Assembly (NCBI GenBank): GCA_963281255.1
Contig: OY725491.1
Coordinates: 434,001-498,000 of the forward strand
Reading direction: 5' to 3'
Source of the DNA: Aphrocallistes beatrix
Lineage: Eukaryota > Porifera > Hexactinellida > Sceptrulophora > Aphrocallistidae
Length of the DNA stretch: 64,000 bases
Shown here: piece by piece, positions 11,121-23,800 of the stretch
Numbering within the stretch: the stretch's first letter is position 1
Layout: each line of letters opens with the position of its first letter
The notes under the pieces: model-generated
Told to the model about the DNA's origin: nothing
What the model saw: the letters and a program-made list of their open reading frames with translations, nothing else
Databases searched by the model: none
Made by a program: the position numbers and the translations under genes

Positions 11121-12236
11121 ATGATTGAATTGATTCAAAATATTGAGTTTGTTGGACTGTTCTCTCTACTCGTTGTCGGGTTTCTTCTGTCCATTCTATG
11201 GAATGTGCATTTCTATCAGATGATAATACTTTACTCCAGAAAACGGCGAGAATGCCTCGAAATGGGTGAAAGTGATCATGCAGAATACTATAGGATAGAT
11301 ATCATAAATAAGTACGCACTGATGCTAGCGATTAACATTACTGAATTCTTCTCAATGTTGATTTATGCAATCGGATTGTCATTAGCTTCTCATAAAATTG
11401 AATCCAATAACCACAACACCACTAATTTCCATAACTGTACTCTTGAGTCTATCGACAGTGTAGATTTACAATTGATGATCGGGAGTCCAATAGCCTCCAT
11501 CGTTGTGTCAATCGGACGAGTAGGGCTATTATTTTCGTTTGCATTCGGCATTTGCCTTATGAAATATCTTCACTTTAACTACCACGGCATAGTCTGGAGG
11601 TCATTTGGCAGCATCAAACGAATTCTTTCCACCACTTTTCTGATCGGTGTATTTCTCATCATCACAGGGTCTATTCCACAACTCATTATCGTCCATGAAG
11701 CCATTGAGCCGATAATTGTGTTAATATACTTCAGTGTTTGGGTTAAAAATGCGAGAAAACTCTACAAAACCTTAAGATGGAGAATAGCAGATTATCGAGC
11801 TAGACGTTTGAGCAAGTCAGCCATCAGAAGATCAATCGCTAGCTCTTACCTATTTCTCATAGTCATGACTTTATTCGGAATCGGGAGTTTCTGTTTAATT
11901 ATCGGTGCTGTGATGGTGAGGTATTTATTCTTAATCCAAACAGCTCAGTTATACGGACCATGCCTATTCAACTATCTTTACGGGACTCCGTATTATGAAC
12001 CACTAATCACCACTCAGCGACAACTTAAGGTTATGGACATGTGTTCGGAGGTTATCATATCATTTCAAGCGTTTTTTATGTTTTTCGGCTCATTTCTGAT
12101 CTGTTCGGAGTACATTCTTGTCACTCTTCTACTTTTTGGAAGGACTATTCTGAAGAAGTTGAAACTACGTTTTGGGATGGTTCGTACAAGGTTTACACCT
12201 ATATATCCCCCTTCTCTACGCAGATATTTTATCTGA
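11121..12236 (+). CDS. Intronless 7-TM receptor-like protein, copy 3 (nested in IARS1 intron 9)
   Basis: 371-residue ORF, a full-length paralogue of copies 1 and 2. It has the same seven-helix plan, the NHNTT and HNCT glycosylation sites, the basic VKNARKLYKTLRWRIADYRA segment between helices 5 and 6, and a shared C-terminal motif (KKLKLRFG, then TRFTP). Family function is unknown to me. The start is supported by alignment to copy 1 (MIELIQ against MIDLIE) and by the promoter block 66 bp upstream. Copies 2 and 3 are closer to each other than to copy 1, so the array grew in at least two steps. It is the only undamaged copy besides copy 1. Confidence 0.82.
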   Translation: MIELIQNIEFVGLFSLLVVGFLLSILWNVHFYQMIILYSRKRRECLEMGESDHAEYYRIDIINKYALMLAINITEFFSMLIYAIGLSLASHKIESNNHNTTNFHNCTLESIDSVDLQLMIGSPIASIVVSIGRVGLLFSFAFGICLMKYLHFNYHGIVWRSFGSIKRILSTTFLIGVFLIITGSIPQLIIVHEAIEPIIVLIYFSVWVKNARKLYKTLRWRIADYRARRLSKSAIRRSIASSYLFLIVMTLFGIGSFCLIIGAVMVRYLFLIQTAQLYGPCLFNYLYGTPYYEPLITTQRQLKVMDMCSEVIISFQAFFMFFGSFLICSEYILVTLLLFGRTILKKLKLRFGMVRTRFTPIYPPSLRRYFI

Positions 12237-12734
12237 AACATTATATTTGTACTTTTGCATGTGTTTTTGCTAAATTACCATCAAATCTTTGATTTTTTCT
12301 GAGTTTCAATGATATAATATTGTGCATGAATCTGTTCATTATGATTAAAACCTTTACTGAACTGTATGTTTGCATTTTACTTTGCATCAGGGTGGTCCCT
12401 GGGAGATGGAGACATCCGAGGCATTTGCCAATGGTTCAATATTGTGGCCTAACTTAAGCTAAAGGCGTCGGGTGTGCACCGAATTTATTTCGTTAGCCTC
12501 ACTCCTGGACCAGGAATTCTGCCAAATTCCTTGGACCATCCATGGTTTGCTTGTAGATTTTGTTGATAGTAAGCATAATTGAATAATTGTGTGTCATATA
12601 AGTGTAACTTTTATGAAACATGGCTATCACATACATAAATTAATTGATTATTAACCATGGATGAATGAATGATTATTTACCAATTGGAAACCCCTATTTT
12701 CACACACACTTAACAACTCCACATCTCGCTATAG
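12237..12734. other. End of IARS1 intron 9, no gene
   Basis: 3' flank of 7-TM copy 3, then unremarkable AT-rich sequence up to the exon 10 acceptor (CTATAG, 12729-12734). No repeat of note. Confidence 0.4.
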
Positions 12735-13050
12735 GTTTTACACACTACTGGTAATCAGTACTATTCTCTATGGGAAACCTCCATTCAAGAACTTGGTGGT
12801 GAATGGCATTGTGAAGGCATCGAATGGACAGAAAATGTCAAAACGACTCAAGAACTATCCAGACCCCATCCTAGTCGTGAACAAGTTCGGTTCAGATGCC
12901 CTGCGGCTATATTTAGTAACATCTCCAGCTGTGAGAGGGGAAGATCTGAAGTTCAGGGAGGAAGGAGTGAAGGACATTGTGAAAGATGTATTTCTACCTT
13001 GGTTCAATGCTTACCGATTCTTAGTGCAGACGATAATACTGAAAGAAGAG
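12735..13050 (+). CDS. IARS1: Isoleucyl-tRNA synthetase exon 10 (KMSKS loop)
   Basis: The first G completes the Trp codon of exon 9 (RGW), followed by FYTLLV. It carries the class I KMSKS-type motif as KMSKR (residues 608-612) followed by LKNYPDP, then the tRNA-facing segment DALRLYL and LPWFNAYRFL. It ends at an in-phase GAG followed by GTGAGT. The exon is isolated between a 6.2-kb intron and a 20-kb intron, both full of nested genes. Joining to exons 9 and 11 is supported by phase and by unbroken IleRS similarity. Confidence 0.92.
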
Positions 13051-13928
13051 GTGAGTTGGATGTTTAAAGTAAATTTTTTATCTTCCTCACCCGACCCAAT
13101 TATTATCTACCCACCGGACAATTATTGATAGTAGAACTTAATTTTGACCAATTATAATTTAGTTTGTATTTGATGTTATCATGAGTCTTGTACTTGAACC
13201 AATTCATATGAATACTGAATGGTATATGGTGTCAAAATAATTTTAATAAATAATGAATAAAACGCCGAATACCGTTCCTGATATCCAGAAAATGAGAGAA
13301 TAAACATTAATTTACATCACCTTATATTCATATTAATTCTAACTATTTAATTTTATATTTAAGCTAATAGTTTTTCGTTTGCTCTTATGCTACAACTAAG
13401 GCTAATCCATGAACTATCAATGAATTACTCAAAAATTTGAATCTGAAATAATAAAATTCCATGTTTCGCTTCAAGGTGAACAACTTTTAAACATAAAATA
13501 TGCACTAATATTTGAAATTTTGAATAATGCATTTACCTCCAACTTTTAATTATTTTAAGCAACTATTGTTTCTTAATAATTTTAATTAATCACTCAAGGA
13601 TTGTTAAAAAATTTCACAAAAGTAGATGAGTGTTAATTATAAGTATATTGATAACGCTTTTTTACGAGATCTCATGATAATTTAAACTATGAATTGGTCT
13701 CTATTGATCTTCCAACTTTACACACCACAATTTGTACATATGTTCCTATGTAATGTAGTACACATACTTTTATATACATTTCAGCATACATTTCTAATAT
13801 GAAAAACAGAACAAGAAGCAAAACTATGGTACATCTAATATCTATGTGAGATTCAAACAGGATTTCATAACAATTAGGTGCTCAAGTCAATCCCATTCTC
13901 ACAGTTTAATAGCTTTATATTATCAAAT
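13051..13928. other. 5' end of IARS1 intron 10
   Basis: Very AT-rich, with no gene, TIR element or RNA recognised. It contains the 3' flank of the nested GABA-B-like gene A, whose stop is at 13929-13931 on the minus strand. Confidence 0.4.
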
Positions 13929-16900
13929 TTAAGCTGTATCTCCCAATGGCTTTTCATATTTGGGTTTTCCAATGCAACTCAAAAGCCTTACACTCATTTT
14001 CTGCTGAACTTTAATTTCTGCGGCTTCATTCCGCTCCCTTCTGAAAGTATCCTTCTTCGATTGTTCCTCGGATTCGTTGTTTCTGGTTGATTCAGCTCTA
14101 TGGCGCTTATTATTTCCTCGATCCTTTGCTATACTCACCAGTTTGGGGATTACCATTAGATTGGATACGATCACCAATCCTATAATCAAACTCGTGGAGG
14201 TGATCCCGTATCTGATATCAATCTAGAAAAAGGTCCATTAACTAAATAAAACTATTTCATGTACAAGCATGTTTATGTATCTCGGATTACAGATCTGATT
14301 TCGGATTTACATTCAGTATTGTATATACAGTCAGGGTCGCTTATTGTGAACCTCCAGGGGACCAAAATATCTGTTCATAATAGAGATACTTCATATTAAG
14401 CGAACTTGGTTCAATACAAATCCTATCTAAAAATGAGATTGGGACCAGGAGGTTAGTTTATAATAGACAAACGTTCATATTAAGCAACCCTGACTGCACT
14501 CCTCCAATACAAACTTACGTTGAGCTGAAGAATTTCGCTTGCTCCATACGCCACAGCTCCGAATATCGCGAGGGAATACACATTAATCCCAACATACCGA
14601 CCATCATTCAGTCCTTCATAGTCTCGATCCTTTGTGATTATTACGAATACCATTCCGAGTATTAAGAGAATGCAATTCACAGCCACTAACACTCCTGACA
14701 CGATCTGGCGCCCGAGGATAGAATCAGAGCCACAATAAGGTGTTGAAATTATTGTTGGGATTTGATTGATTGTTGTCATACTTTGTGTTTGTAGTGATAA
14801 TCTAGAGATATTAGTATGAATATGCAGATCTGAATTCTGAACAACAAGCAGATATAAATAAGAATTCTATTTCTCTGTTTTGTAATTTATCAATCAAAGG
14901 CCGTAGGGATTTGTGAGGTTAGGTAAACTATGTGGACGCTTTAATAACGCAGTCAAAACCGGTTTTTCTCACACCGGGTCCTTAGTATAGGAGATTTAAC
15001 ATTACAGTTGGCTTTGATTTTATTGATTGATAGGGATTATACGTAGCTCAATGAACATATTCAAGTTAGAATCACTCTCTAGCCTTATGTAAGGATTGTT
15101 CATATTTCCAAAAATAAGGCCGTAGGGATTTGTGAGGTAGGTGAACCATTTATTATAGATATACCAATAAACAACGTGTTACCTTAGTCTCGTGCTACTG
15201 TTGGCAGTCCATATGAGTAAGTACAGTAGAGTTCCTGCTAGATAGACAACCAGCAGAATAGCTAGCACATGTATTGGCTTCGGTTTATATTTAATCCTAT
15301 GATGAAGAAGATTCTTTCTATTCTTGAGTTCGAGGATGTAGAATGCTTCCAGCGTTCTCAGGAACATCGGCACGTAGGTTAATGCGAACCCCGTGAAGCC
15401 TAGCCACAAGTCCAAGTTGCATATGACGTCATACCCAGTTTCTCCTAATAAGAATTTGTTGACTTGTCCCACTTTCAGATTCTGTAACCCGTTTAGGATT
15501 ATGAATGCGTAGAGAAAGAGTGTACCTAAACGTTTAATTTGTTTAATTTCTTATTGACTTATGTGATAGTTAAGAGGATAACTCATTCATTATTTTACGA
15601 TCTTTTATATATTTAAAAACTTACCGAGTAGCATAGTAACCGTTAGGGTCGGAAAGAATGCATTAATTACATTCTTTTTCCAGTAAATAAGAGTCAGTAA
15701 ACAATAAACAACCGACATTCCAGCAGCTAACAGAGCTAATAGAGACGTAACTACGAACTGAGGTATGCCAATTGCGTCTTGAATGTATTCTATTCCGTCA
15801 GATGGTACTTGACCTCCAGGCCACTGAATTCCTTCCCCTATGCTCATAATCTGATTTCCAAAGCTGAGTCCGATTTCTATGGGTTCTTCATTGAACCATT
15901 GTGACAATGTGACGTTAGCAATCCTGTCTCCCAAATAATCAAATTGAACTCTGCCTCCAACACCTAGATAATGTGTCATAGTTCAAATTATAATGGCAAA
16001 CTTCCAAATAAATCCTGTATTTTTCAAAATTTTGATAATCTACAATATGTACCAATAATAGGAGTAATTTCTGGATTACTTTCCAGAGATAAGATTATGT
16101 TTTCAAGCGTTAGTTATAACAAAAGTAAAAAAAATAATTTAAATTTAATTAGTTCAGTTTCTCCACTAATTCATTCTGAAATTCAGAGGAAATTAAACTA
16201 AACAACCAAGTACAGTATAAAGGAATTTCGAAGAAGAGATCTTACCTTGAAAATCTGTTCTTTGGATTTCTTGAGTCAAAAGTTTGGAGATATTAACACT
16301 TCCATAATTGAAATTCTCCAGACAGTAGCTGCTATCTCGAGCGCACAATTCTCTGTTCTTTTTCTCATAAGAATCCAGTGCGTATACAATTGCACCAAAA
16401 GCATCAAAAATTGCTATTTCTAATCTATTATTGAATATTGAGCTAAATTCGTCAGTGCTCGGACCTAAGAATGTTGAGGCGTTTCGTTCGAGTGAGACGG
16501 GAGTGGAAATGAATGATACGGCATAGTCCAGCGCCCTTCTGAGTTCATCTGGAGTGCAAGTAGTCGTGCTTGTGTTCCAATAGTTTGGCGGGTACCTAGT
16601 TTATTATTTATTCAATGCCGTTTCATTGATGGAGATGTCCTAGTGACGTTAATGGTCTACTACAGCGGTTTTCAACCTTTTTTGACTGTGGACCCCCTTT
16701 TACTAACCGTACCGTAAACTGGGCGACTTTGGTCCTAAGAGGTGGCTTTGTCCCGCAATAGCAATTTTAGTGAAATATACTCAAACTTGTGAATCAATGT
16801 AATCACATTGATAATATGTTGAATTAAACTCTCAATATATCCAAAGGTATTTAAACCACAACATAGGTTTGAGTATATTAAAATTGCTATTGTGGGACAA

Positions 16901-19292
16901 AGCCACCTCCTAGGGCCAAAGTCGCCCCAGTTTACGGTAATACATAATTTCGAATCCTGTAGATCCCAGGTTGGGAACCACTGGTCTACTACATGCGCCC
17001 TTCCGTAACGAAATATAATCTAAGAGTTCGATGCTTATCAATTTTGATATGAAACATCTCTCTGCGTACAGAAATTTTAATTATAAAATCCTCTCGTTAG
17101 TATTTGTTCATTTTCTGAACCTTTTCTCCCAAACTGCGGATTAGTTTTACACTATCTGCAGGTTAACTGTACATTTAGAATTTCACTAATTAATATACCT
17201 ACCAGCCAATCATGATCCAAGTAACCGGAGCAGCTAGCCTAGCCTTTTGGAATTCACACAGGAAAATGACCGCATCGCTTGCATAGAAATTTCCGATCAG
17301 GACACTATACCTCTCTTCTATTATGCGTTTGACCAGAGCTGGGATGGAGTCAGGTTCTAAGTAGAGAAATAGCTCTGTACTGACTTTACTCTTTGTAAGT
17401 CTTCTGCTCGTGGCACTGGCAATGGAGGAGAACAGTGGATTGATTTGTGAGATTATGCCTAGAAGATTTGATCGGATTATACAATTCCCTAGCTAATTGC
17501 AGATGCTGTTTGAATAAAATTTGAAAACTCACACAACATTCATTACAATTAAGTCCGAATATCCGATACAGCACAGTATCCAAATAAGGAAATGGTATTT
17601 TTCAAAATTCGTCTAATGATGTGAAAATATACACATACGTAATAATAATATTGAGACATCTATACAAGTTATTGCTTTGAAGTATTAATAAATGTGACAG
17701 TATATTATAGTGTCGTACAATGATTTCTATTGTGAGAGTGAAGCCATGCATATTGAATAGAAAATGTGTGAAAAATTGTCTTCCATTTTTTGCAGAGGTG
17801 TGAAAATTTCACTTAGTGGTATGAAAATTTCGCTTTAATCATAGACTCATCATTTGACACCTACATACCTTTTTTTGTATCTCTACAATTTGCCAATTCT
17901 TCACTCAATTCGGACATACGAACAAATCAACAACCAAACAAAAAAAATAAAAATGAGCGGTTTTTAGAGGTTCTATGCTCAAAAGAACCTGTACACAACC
18001 AATGTTAGATTACGAAGTTCTAGTATAACGAATAGAGTTGATAAATAGCATTATTCATTATAAACAGAGACATATTAATCTCAGATATGATCCGTACATA
18101 ACTGTGCATCTCAAAATCGTCCCAAATGTATAGTTAATGTTTCCAGAGCAACAACAAAATTTTGAGTATACATATATGTACAATGTTTTGATGGCCTAAC
18201 TAGAAAGCTTGAGTTATGGTTATGGACTTGGAACATAGTAACTGACTGAAGGGCTAGCAATAGTATTTACGATGCATTCTTACCAACTCTGTTCCATCCT
18301 TGAGACTTCACGAAGTTAACTCGACCATCCACCAGCACTAAATCAGAAGCTGCTACTCGATAGAAGTTCTGGAACGTGTCATTGTTGGATAGGACTGCAC
18401 TGGTCACTGAATAGGATATTATGTGGATGTTCTTGGACACTACGTCTCGTGCGATGGGGTCTGCAGCAAGGGAACACGCTGGACCTATGAAATAACTGAT
18501 AAATCGAAGGATTACAAAAATATCAAAATAATGACTAATAATGACTCCTTGAAAGTCTCATTAAATTTAGAATTTTTGAACAAAGTTTACGGCGTGCTTA
18601 GATCTCATCCTGTTATGTAATATTGACTGTAGACAACTTGGGGTCATTTCTATTTATAGTAAAGACCCACACTTTTAGGATTTCCCCGCTCAAAATGACT
18701 TAACCGGAAATGAGTTCCCTAGCTGTAATTACAGTCGACTACGCTTAATAGAGTCACTGTTTAATTGAACCTCTTAATCGGGCCACTTTTAGCAGGACCG
18801 GAATAGCTCTCATACAAAGAAGCTAATACAAAAATTTTTCGGTTAATAGGGTTCTCCGCTTAATCGGGGCAAAATGTCCTCTGACCGATGTGACTCTATT
18901 AAGTGGAGTCTACTGTATTTCAAAAATTTCCCTTTGTAAAACCTAGCTAATCCCTAGTCTGTAATTAATTAATTAAACAATACAAAACCTCACATTCTCT
19001 TACCTAGAATGAAGATGTTCTGCTGATCTGTTTGCAGCATATCTATGTATGCTCTGTTCCCCTCTGTCTGAGAGCATCCGGAATTATATGAGGTAAAGTT
19101 GAGTGTGTATCCATCCAATACACCACCCTTCTCTCTTACTTTCTCTATCCCGTAGTTCACCACTGCTTCATAGCCTAGATCGCTTACTTCAAATTGAGGT
19201 GATTCAGAGGCATGGAAGAAAGCGAACTGTATTGTCTTATTATTTCCATTTATTAGTGTCAGGAGTGAAATGAAAATGATTGGTAGAAGCAT
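13929..19292 (-). CDS. GABA-B-like class C GPCR, paralogue A (8 exons, nested in IARS1 intron 10)
   Basis: Minus-strand exons, 5' to 3': 19292-19004, 18484-18284, 17458-17203, 16595-16246, 15963-15625, 15525-15183, 14801-14519, 14222-13929. They total 785 codons with all phases consistent. A signal peptide (MLLPIIFISLLTLING) leads a Venus-flytrap domain of about 400 residues, with GPACS and SYSVTSAVLSNNDTF as in GABA-B receptors. Exons 5-8 hold seven membrane helices, starting at FVVTSLLALLAAG. The 68-residue cytosolic tail after helix 7 is basic and lacks the heptad zipper of paralogue B, but has RRER. The ligand cannot be read from the sequence. Introns carry a hAT MITE with a nested mariner-like element (intron 3), a Tigger-like MITE (intron 1) and another MITE 23 bp from the exon 7 donor. 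Family call is firm at class C level. Confidence 0.88.
14328..14495. mobile_element. MITE (CAGTCAGGGTCGCTTATT family), intron 7 of GABA-B-like A
   Basis: TIRs CAGTCAGGGTCGCTTATTGT and CAGTCAGGGTTGCTTAATAT (the right one reverse-complemented). The left flank is TA, the right flank CA. 168 bp, noncoding. Same family as 23624, 35594 and 39225. Confidence 0.8.
14897..15150. repeat. Short direct repeat (AAGGCCGTAGGGATTTGTGAGG)
   Basis: About 35 bp around GGCCGTAGGGATTTGTGAGG occur at 14899-14935 and again at about 15118-15150 in the same orientation, inside intron 6 of GABA-B-like A. Nature unknown. Confidence 0.5.
16663..16983. mobile_element. hAT (Charlie-like) MITE with 8-bp target duplication
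   Basis: Starts CAGCGGTTTTCAACC and ends GGTTGGGAACCACTG. The target duplication GTCTACTA is perfect (16655-16662 and 16984-16991). It contains the mariner-like element at 16712-16937. Same family as 34359 and 47232. Confidence 0.9.
16712..16937. mobile_element. TA-flanked MITE nested in the hAT MITE
   Basis: TIRs CCGTAAACTGGGCGACTTTGG and, reverse-complemented, CCGTAAACTGGGGCGACTTTGG, flanked by TA at 16710-16711 and 16938-16939. The related copy at 34359 has the uninterrupted sequence (GACCGTAATACAAAATTTTGAATCC), which confirms the insertion. Confidence 0.85.
18732..18915. mobile_element. Tigger/pogo-like MITE, intron 1 of GABA-B-like A
   Basis: Starts CAGTCGACTACGCTTAATAG and ends TTAAGTGGAGTCTACTG, flanked by TA. 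It contains the family core (CAGGACCGGAATAGCTCTC). No ORF. Confidence 0.85.
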
Positions 19293-19675
19293 CTAGTTAT
19301 AAAATTGAACGATTAAATAAGATGTAATTTGTGGTAAAAAGCCAATCTTAAGGAAACGAATCTCAAAAGATGGTTTGTTGAATATTATCTGAATCTATGT
19401 ACTGTACGCTGGAATTTTTTTTATAGAATTGAAATAGCGGAAAAAATATCGACCACCTTGATCTTATGTAATTGATATAGGGGATTGTTTTGATTGCAAC
19501 ATTTATTTGATGAATCAGCAGTTCAAGATATCATTATTCTGACATTACCTAACCAATGATAAGGTTATTAATGTTATGACCTCGTTAAATTATCCCTCAT
19601 GTTAACATGAGCCATAATGTGACCCTGCTACTTTATAATTCATTTGAATCCTGGCCTTATTTTTTGGGAAATTAT

Positions 19676-19790
19676 AGTAGTGAATAATAAATATAGCATT
19701 GGCAACATTTTGATGAATAATAAATATAGCATTTGCAACATTTTGTTGAATAATAAATATAGCATTGGCAACATTTTGTTATGAACCTAA
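19676..19790. repeat. Tandem repeat, three units of about 34 bp
   Basis: Three copies of GAATAATAAATATAGCATTG followed by GCAACATTTTGTT. The units differ at a few bases. The small minus-strand ORF here merely translates the repeat. Confidence 0.75.
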
Positions 19791-20367
19791 GACTTATGAC
19801 ACTTGTTTGTTTCGTCTTGATAACAATTTCTGAAGTTTTATGCGTCAAACAAGGTGCAATACACAATATTTGTCTGGTTTCCTGTTCTGATGAATGTTCA
19901 TATCAACAATTTCCAGAAGAGAATGGTTGCAATGGTTAGCAAATGCGTTTCAACTGATATTTTTTCTAATAGATTAGTCACTAGATCCTACACGAACCAG
20001 TCAACTCATAACAAATAAAAAAGTCGACTCGTACCAATTACCAAAACGAAATGTATGATTCCTAGAGTATTTTGGATGAGATATTTGTAAGAACACAGTG
20101 AAAAGCAGGATTTTCTGTTGACTTGATATAAGTTGACTGGATTCGACATTTGAATACCGAGGGTTTAATACATACCAGTTATAATTCAGGAGATAATATT
20201 GGAAGGGATAGGTACAATGTTTTGAGATTATTTTCACGTTCATTCTAATCATCTAATTTTCGTTTGGTTCTGGAGATTATATTTTATTTCATAAATTATT
20301 CACCATATCTCTCTTAATCCAAATTGCACTAATCATAACTCTTTAACCTGCCGAGAATCCCTTCACA

Positions 20368-20426
20368 CATATTATTTACACATATTATTTACACATATAT
20401 TTACACATATATTTACACATATTATT
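20368..20426. repeat. Short tandem repeat (ACACATATTATTT)
   Basis: About five copies of a 12-13 bp unit, ACACATATTATTT or ACACATATATTT. Confidence 0.75.
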
Positions 20427-20814
20427 CTCAAGGATTTTGATTAGAAACTCAAAGATTGAAGGAAGCAACACACTTAGTTGAGTTAGAGCATTACATTGGG
20501 ATAGGAATGCCCGCTGGTAGAAACTACGTTTAAATTTATATTTTATATATTCTACGTACTTACATACTGTGTGTACGATTGTACAAATCAAGAGAAACTA
20601 ATTCATAGTCTAAATTATTCTAAGATCTCATTAAGGACATATTCACACATAATTTTCACACTGTATATGATCCAAGTATGTATACAACACATATTTATAT
20701 CAAATCTAGCTTAATACATACATTAATGACTGAGAAATGAAACTTGTTAAAACATTATATGAAATTCAAAGACATTGGATCTTGTGATCATTATATGAGG
20801 ATTCCAGCAATCTT

Positions 20815-23800
20815 CTAGTTAGTCTCATTCTCATCTCTCTCAGGATTGATAGCTCTCATGTCTATTTCTTCTACATTATCCAATGACTTTTCTCCATATT
20901 TTGATTTCCTGACAGAGTCCAAAAGCTTTGCTTTCCAATTCTGCTCGACTTTCCTCCCCGCTGGGTCCGAACTATTGATCCGTTCCCTCAGATCAGTGTT
21001 TTCTGCTTCTAATGTGTCAACCCTCTTCTTCAATTGCACCGAGAAATCGCTGTCGTTTAGAGAGCTCTTCAGGAGTGGCACAACTCCATAGTCTTGTTCA
21101 TCCTTTCTATCCCTGACAACCAGTACTAGCTTAGGAATGACCATTAGATTGGATACAATCACCAATCCTATAATCAAACTCGTGGAGATGATCCCGTATC
21201 TGATATCAATCTAGAAAACGAAAAGTTCATTAATTAAATAAAAATATTCCTTATAACTATCCTATTTCCGGAGCTAATAACTAAAGTCAAAGTCGTTTTA
21301 TTAACAAAGTATTTTTATCCCTCTAATAATTTTTTATAAAACGTTGTTTCCATGTAATTAATTGTGTAGAATATTAATTAACTCTCCCAGACAACCTACA
21401 TTGAGTTGAAGAATTTCGCTTGCTCCATATGCCACAGCTCCGAATATCACGAGGGAATACACACTAATCCCGATATACACACTGTCACTCAGTCCTTTGT
21501 ACTCTAGATCCTTTGTGATTATCACGAATACCATTCCGAGTATTAAGAGAATGCAATTCACAGCCACTAACACTCCTGACACGATCTGGCGCCCGATAAT
21601 AGAATCAGAGCCACAATAAGGTGTTGAAATTATTGTTGGGATTTGATTGGTTGTCACACTTTGTGTTTGTAATGATAATCTAGAGACATTTGTATGAATA
21701 TAGATCTGTACAACATGTAGGTACAAATAGGATTCTATTTCTCTATTTTGTTCCTTTTTGCTTCAACTTCAGCCATCACATGGCATACGAAGTGAGGCTG
21801 GTAACCATGGATATTTGGGATGCACCTTAACATTATATACTTGCCAACTGTCCCGCTTTTTTCACCCTTCTACTGACCTAATTTTCTCGAGTGTCCCGCT
21901 TTTACATGAAATTTCCCCAGTATGCCCCGCTTTTTTGACTCTATGTATAATACTTTTCTATTGCGTACCGCCATGTCCCGAGAAATTTAACGCTGCGTCC
22001 CGCTTTTATCATGGTTCAGGTTGGCATGTATGACATTATATTCGTCCATCATTGCTTTGGGGACTGGAAATGCATACAAATATTTCTTAACAAACATTTG
22101 AAACACAAGTTTCCTATTCTCTAACGATGTATCCTTCCCTCTATTATAAACACAGATACCAATACACTGACGTGCTACCTTAGCCTCGTAGTACTGCTGG
22201 CAGTCCATATGAGTAAGTACAATAGAGTGCCTGCTAGATAGGCAACCAGCAGAGCTATCAGATATACTCTCTTCAGTACAAACTTCTTCCTCGCCATGGG
22301 GTACTTAGTCCGGTACTCCACGATGTAGAGTGCTTCCAGCGTTCTCAGGAACATCGGCACGTAGGTTAATGCGAACCCCGTGAAGCCTAGCCATAAGTCC
22401 AAGTTGCATATGACGTCATACCCAGTTTCTCCTACTAAGAATTGGTTGACTTGTCCCACTTTCAGATTCTGTAACCCGTTTAGGATTATGAATGCGTAGA
22501 GAAGTAGTGTACCTAAGTAATTTAGAACTGGTAACATATCATCATTGTTAATTTTTATACAACCTTTATACATTGAAACTTACCAAGCAGCATAGCAACC
22601 GTTAGGGTTGGATGGTATGCCTGAATAACCTTTCTTTTCCAGTAAATAAGAGTTATCACACAATAAACAACTGACATTCCAGCAGCTAACAGAGCTAATA
22701 GAGACGTAACTACGAACTGAGGTATGCCAATTGCGTCTTGAATGTATTCTATTCCGTCAGATGGTACTTGACCTCCAGGCCACTGGACTCCCTCCCCTAT
22801 GTTTATGATCTCACTTCCAAAACTGAGTCCGATTTCTTTGGGGACTCCATTGAACCATTGTGACACTGTGGCATTGGCAAGCCTGTCTCCCAAATGATCG
22901 AATTGAACTCTCCCTCCAACACCTACGTATATATTTTGTCAGAATTAAAATTTTAATTACGGACAAAAAGAGACATTTTACCTTGAAAATCTGTTCTAAG
23001 GAGTTCTTGATTCAAAAGTTTTGAAATTCCAACACTTCCATAATTGAAATTCTCCAGACAGTAGCTGCTGTCTCGAGCACACAATTCTCTGTTATTTTTC
23101 TCATAAGAATCCAGTGAGTTTACAATTGCACCAAAAGCATCAAAAATTGCTATTTCTAATCTATTATTGAATATTGAGCTAAATTCGTCAGTGCTCGGAC
23201 CTAAGAATGTTGAGGCGTTTCGTTCGAGTGAGACGGGAGAGGAAACAAACGACACAGCATAGTCAAGAGTCCTTCTGAGTTCATCTGGAGTGCAATTAGT
23301 CATGCTTGTGTTCCAGTAGTTGCGTGGGTACCTAGTTTATTATTTATTAATGCAGTTCAAATACGGAGACGCCCTAATGGCATGAATGGGGTACTACATT
23401 GAAACCTGCGAAATAGAAAAGTTTTCATTTCTTTTCAATTTTTATATGAAGGATCCCTCAGATTCCCTCTAAAGTACAGATGTGTACCAAATAATTATTT
23501 TCCTCAATTTTTAATAGCATCCGTTTTGTATATACAGTCAACTCCGCTTAATAAGACCACATCGGCCAGAAAACATTTTGGCTTGATTTCGCTGAGAACC
23601 CTATTAACCGAAAATATTTTATACAGTCAGAGTCGCTTATTGTGAACCACCAGGGGACCAAAATATCTGTTCATAATAGAGATACTTATATTAAGCGACT
23701 TGATTCAATACAAATCCTATCTAAAAATGAGATTGGGACCAGGAGATTAGTTCATAATAAACGAATGTTCATATTAAGCGACCCTGATTGTATTAGCTTC

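Larger units (their letters stand above)
19293..20814. other. Spacer between the two GABA-B-like genes
   Basis: Contains the presumed promoter of gene A on the minus strand: an A-rich TATA-like box opposite TTTTTTTTATAG at about 19417, with the same ATGCTGG/ACGCTGG neighbourhood as before gene B. Also two small tandem repeats, listed separately. No supported gene. Confidence 0.4.

Noticed and set aside
18423..18620. 65-residue plus-strand ORF in GABA-B-like A
   Set aside because: It lies opposite exon 2 of the receptor, which is conserved and spliced on the minus strand.
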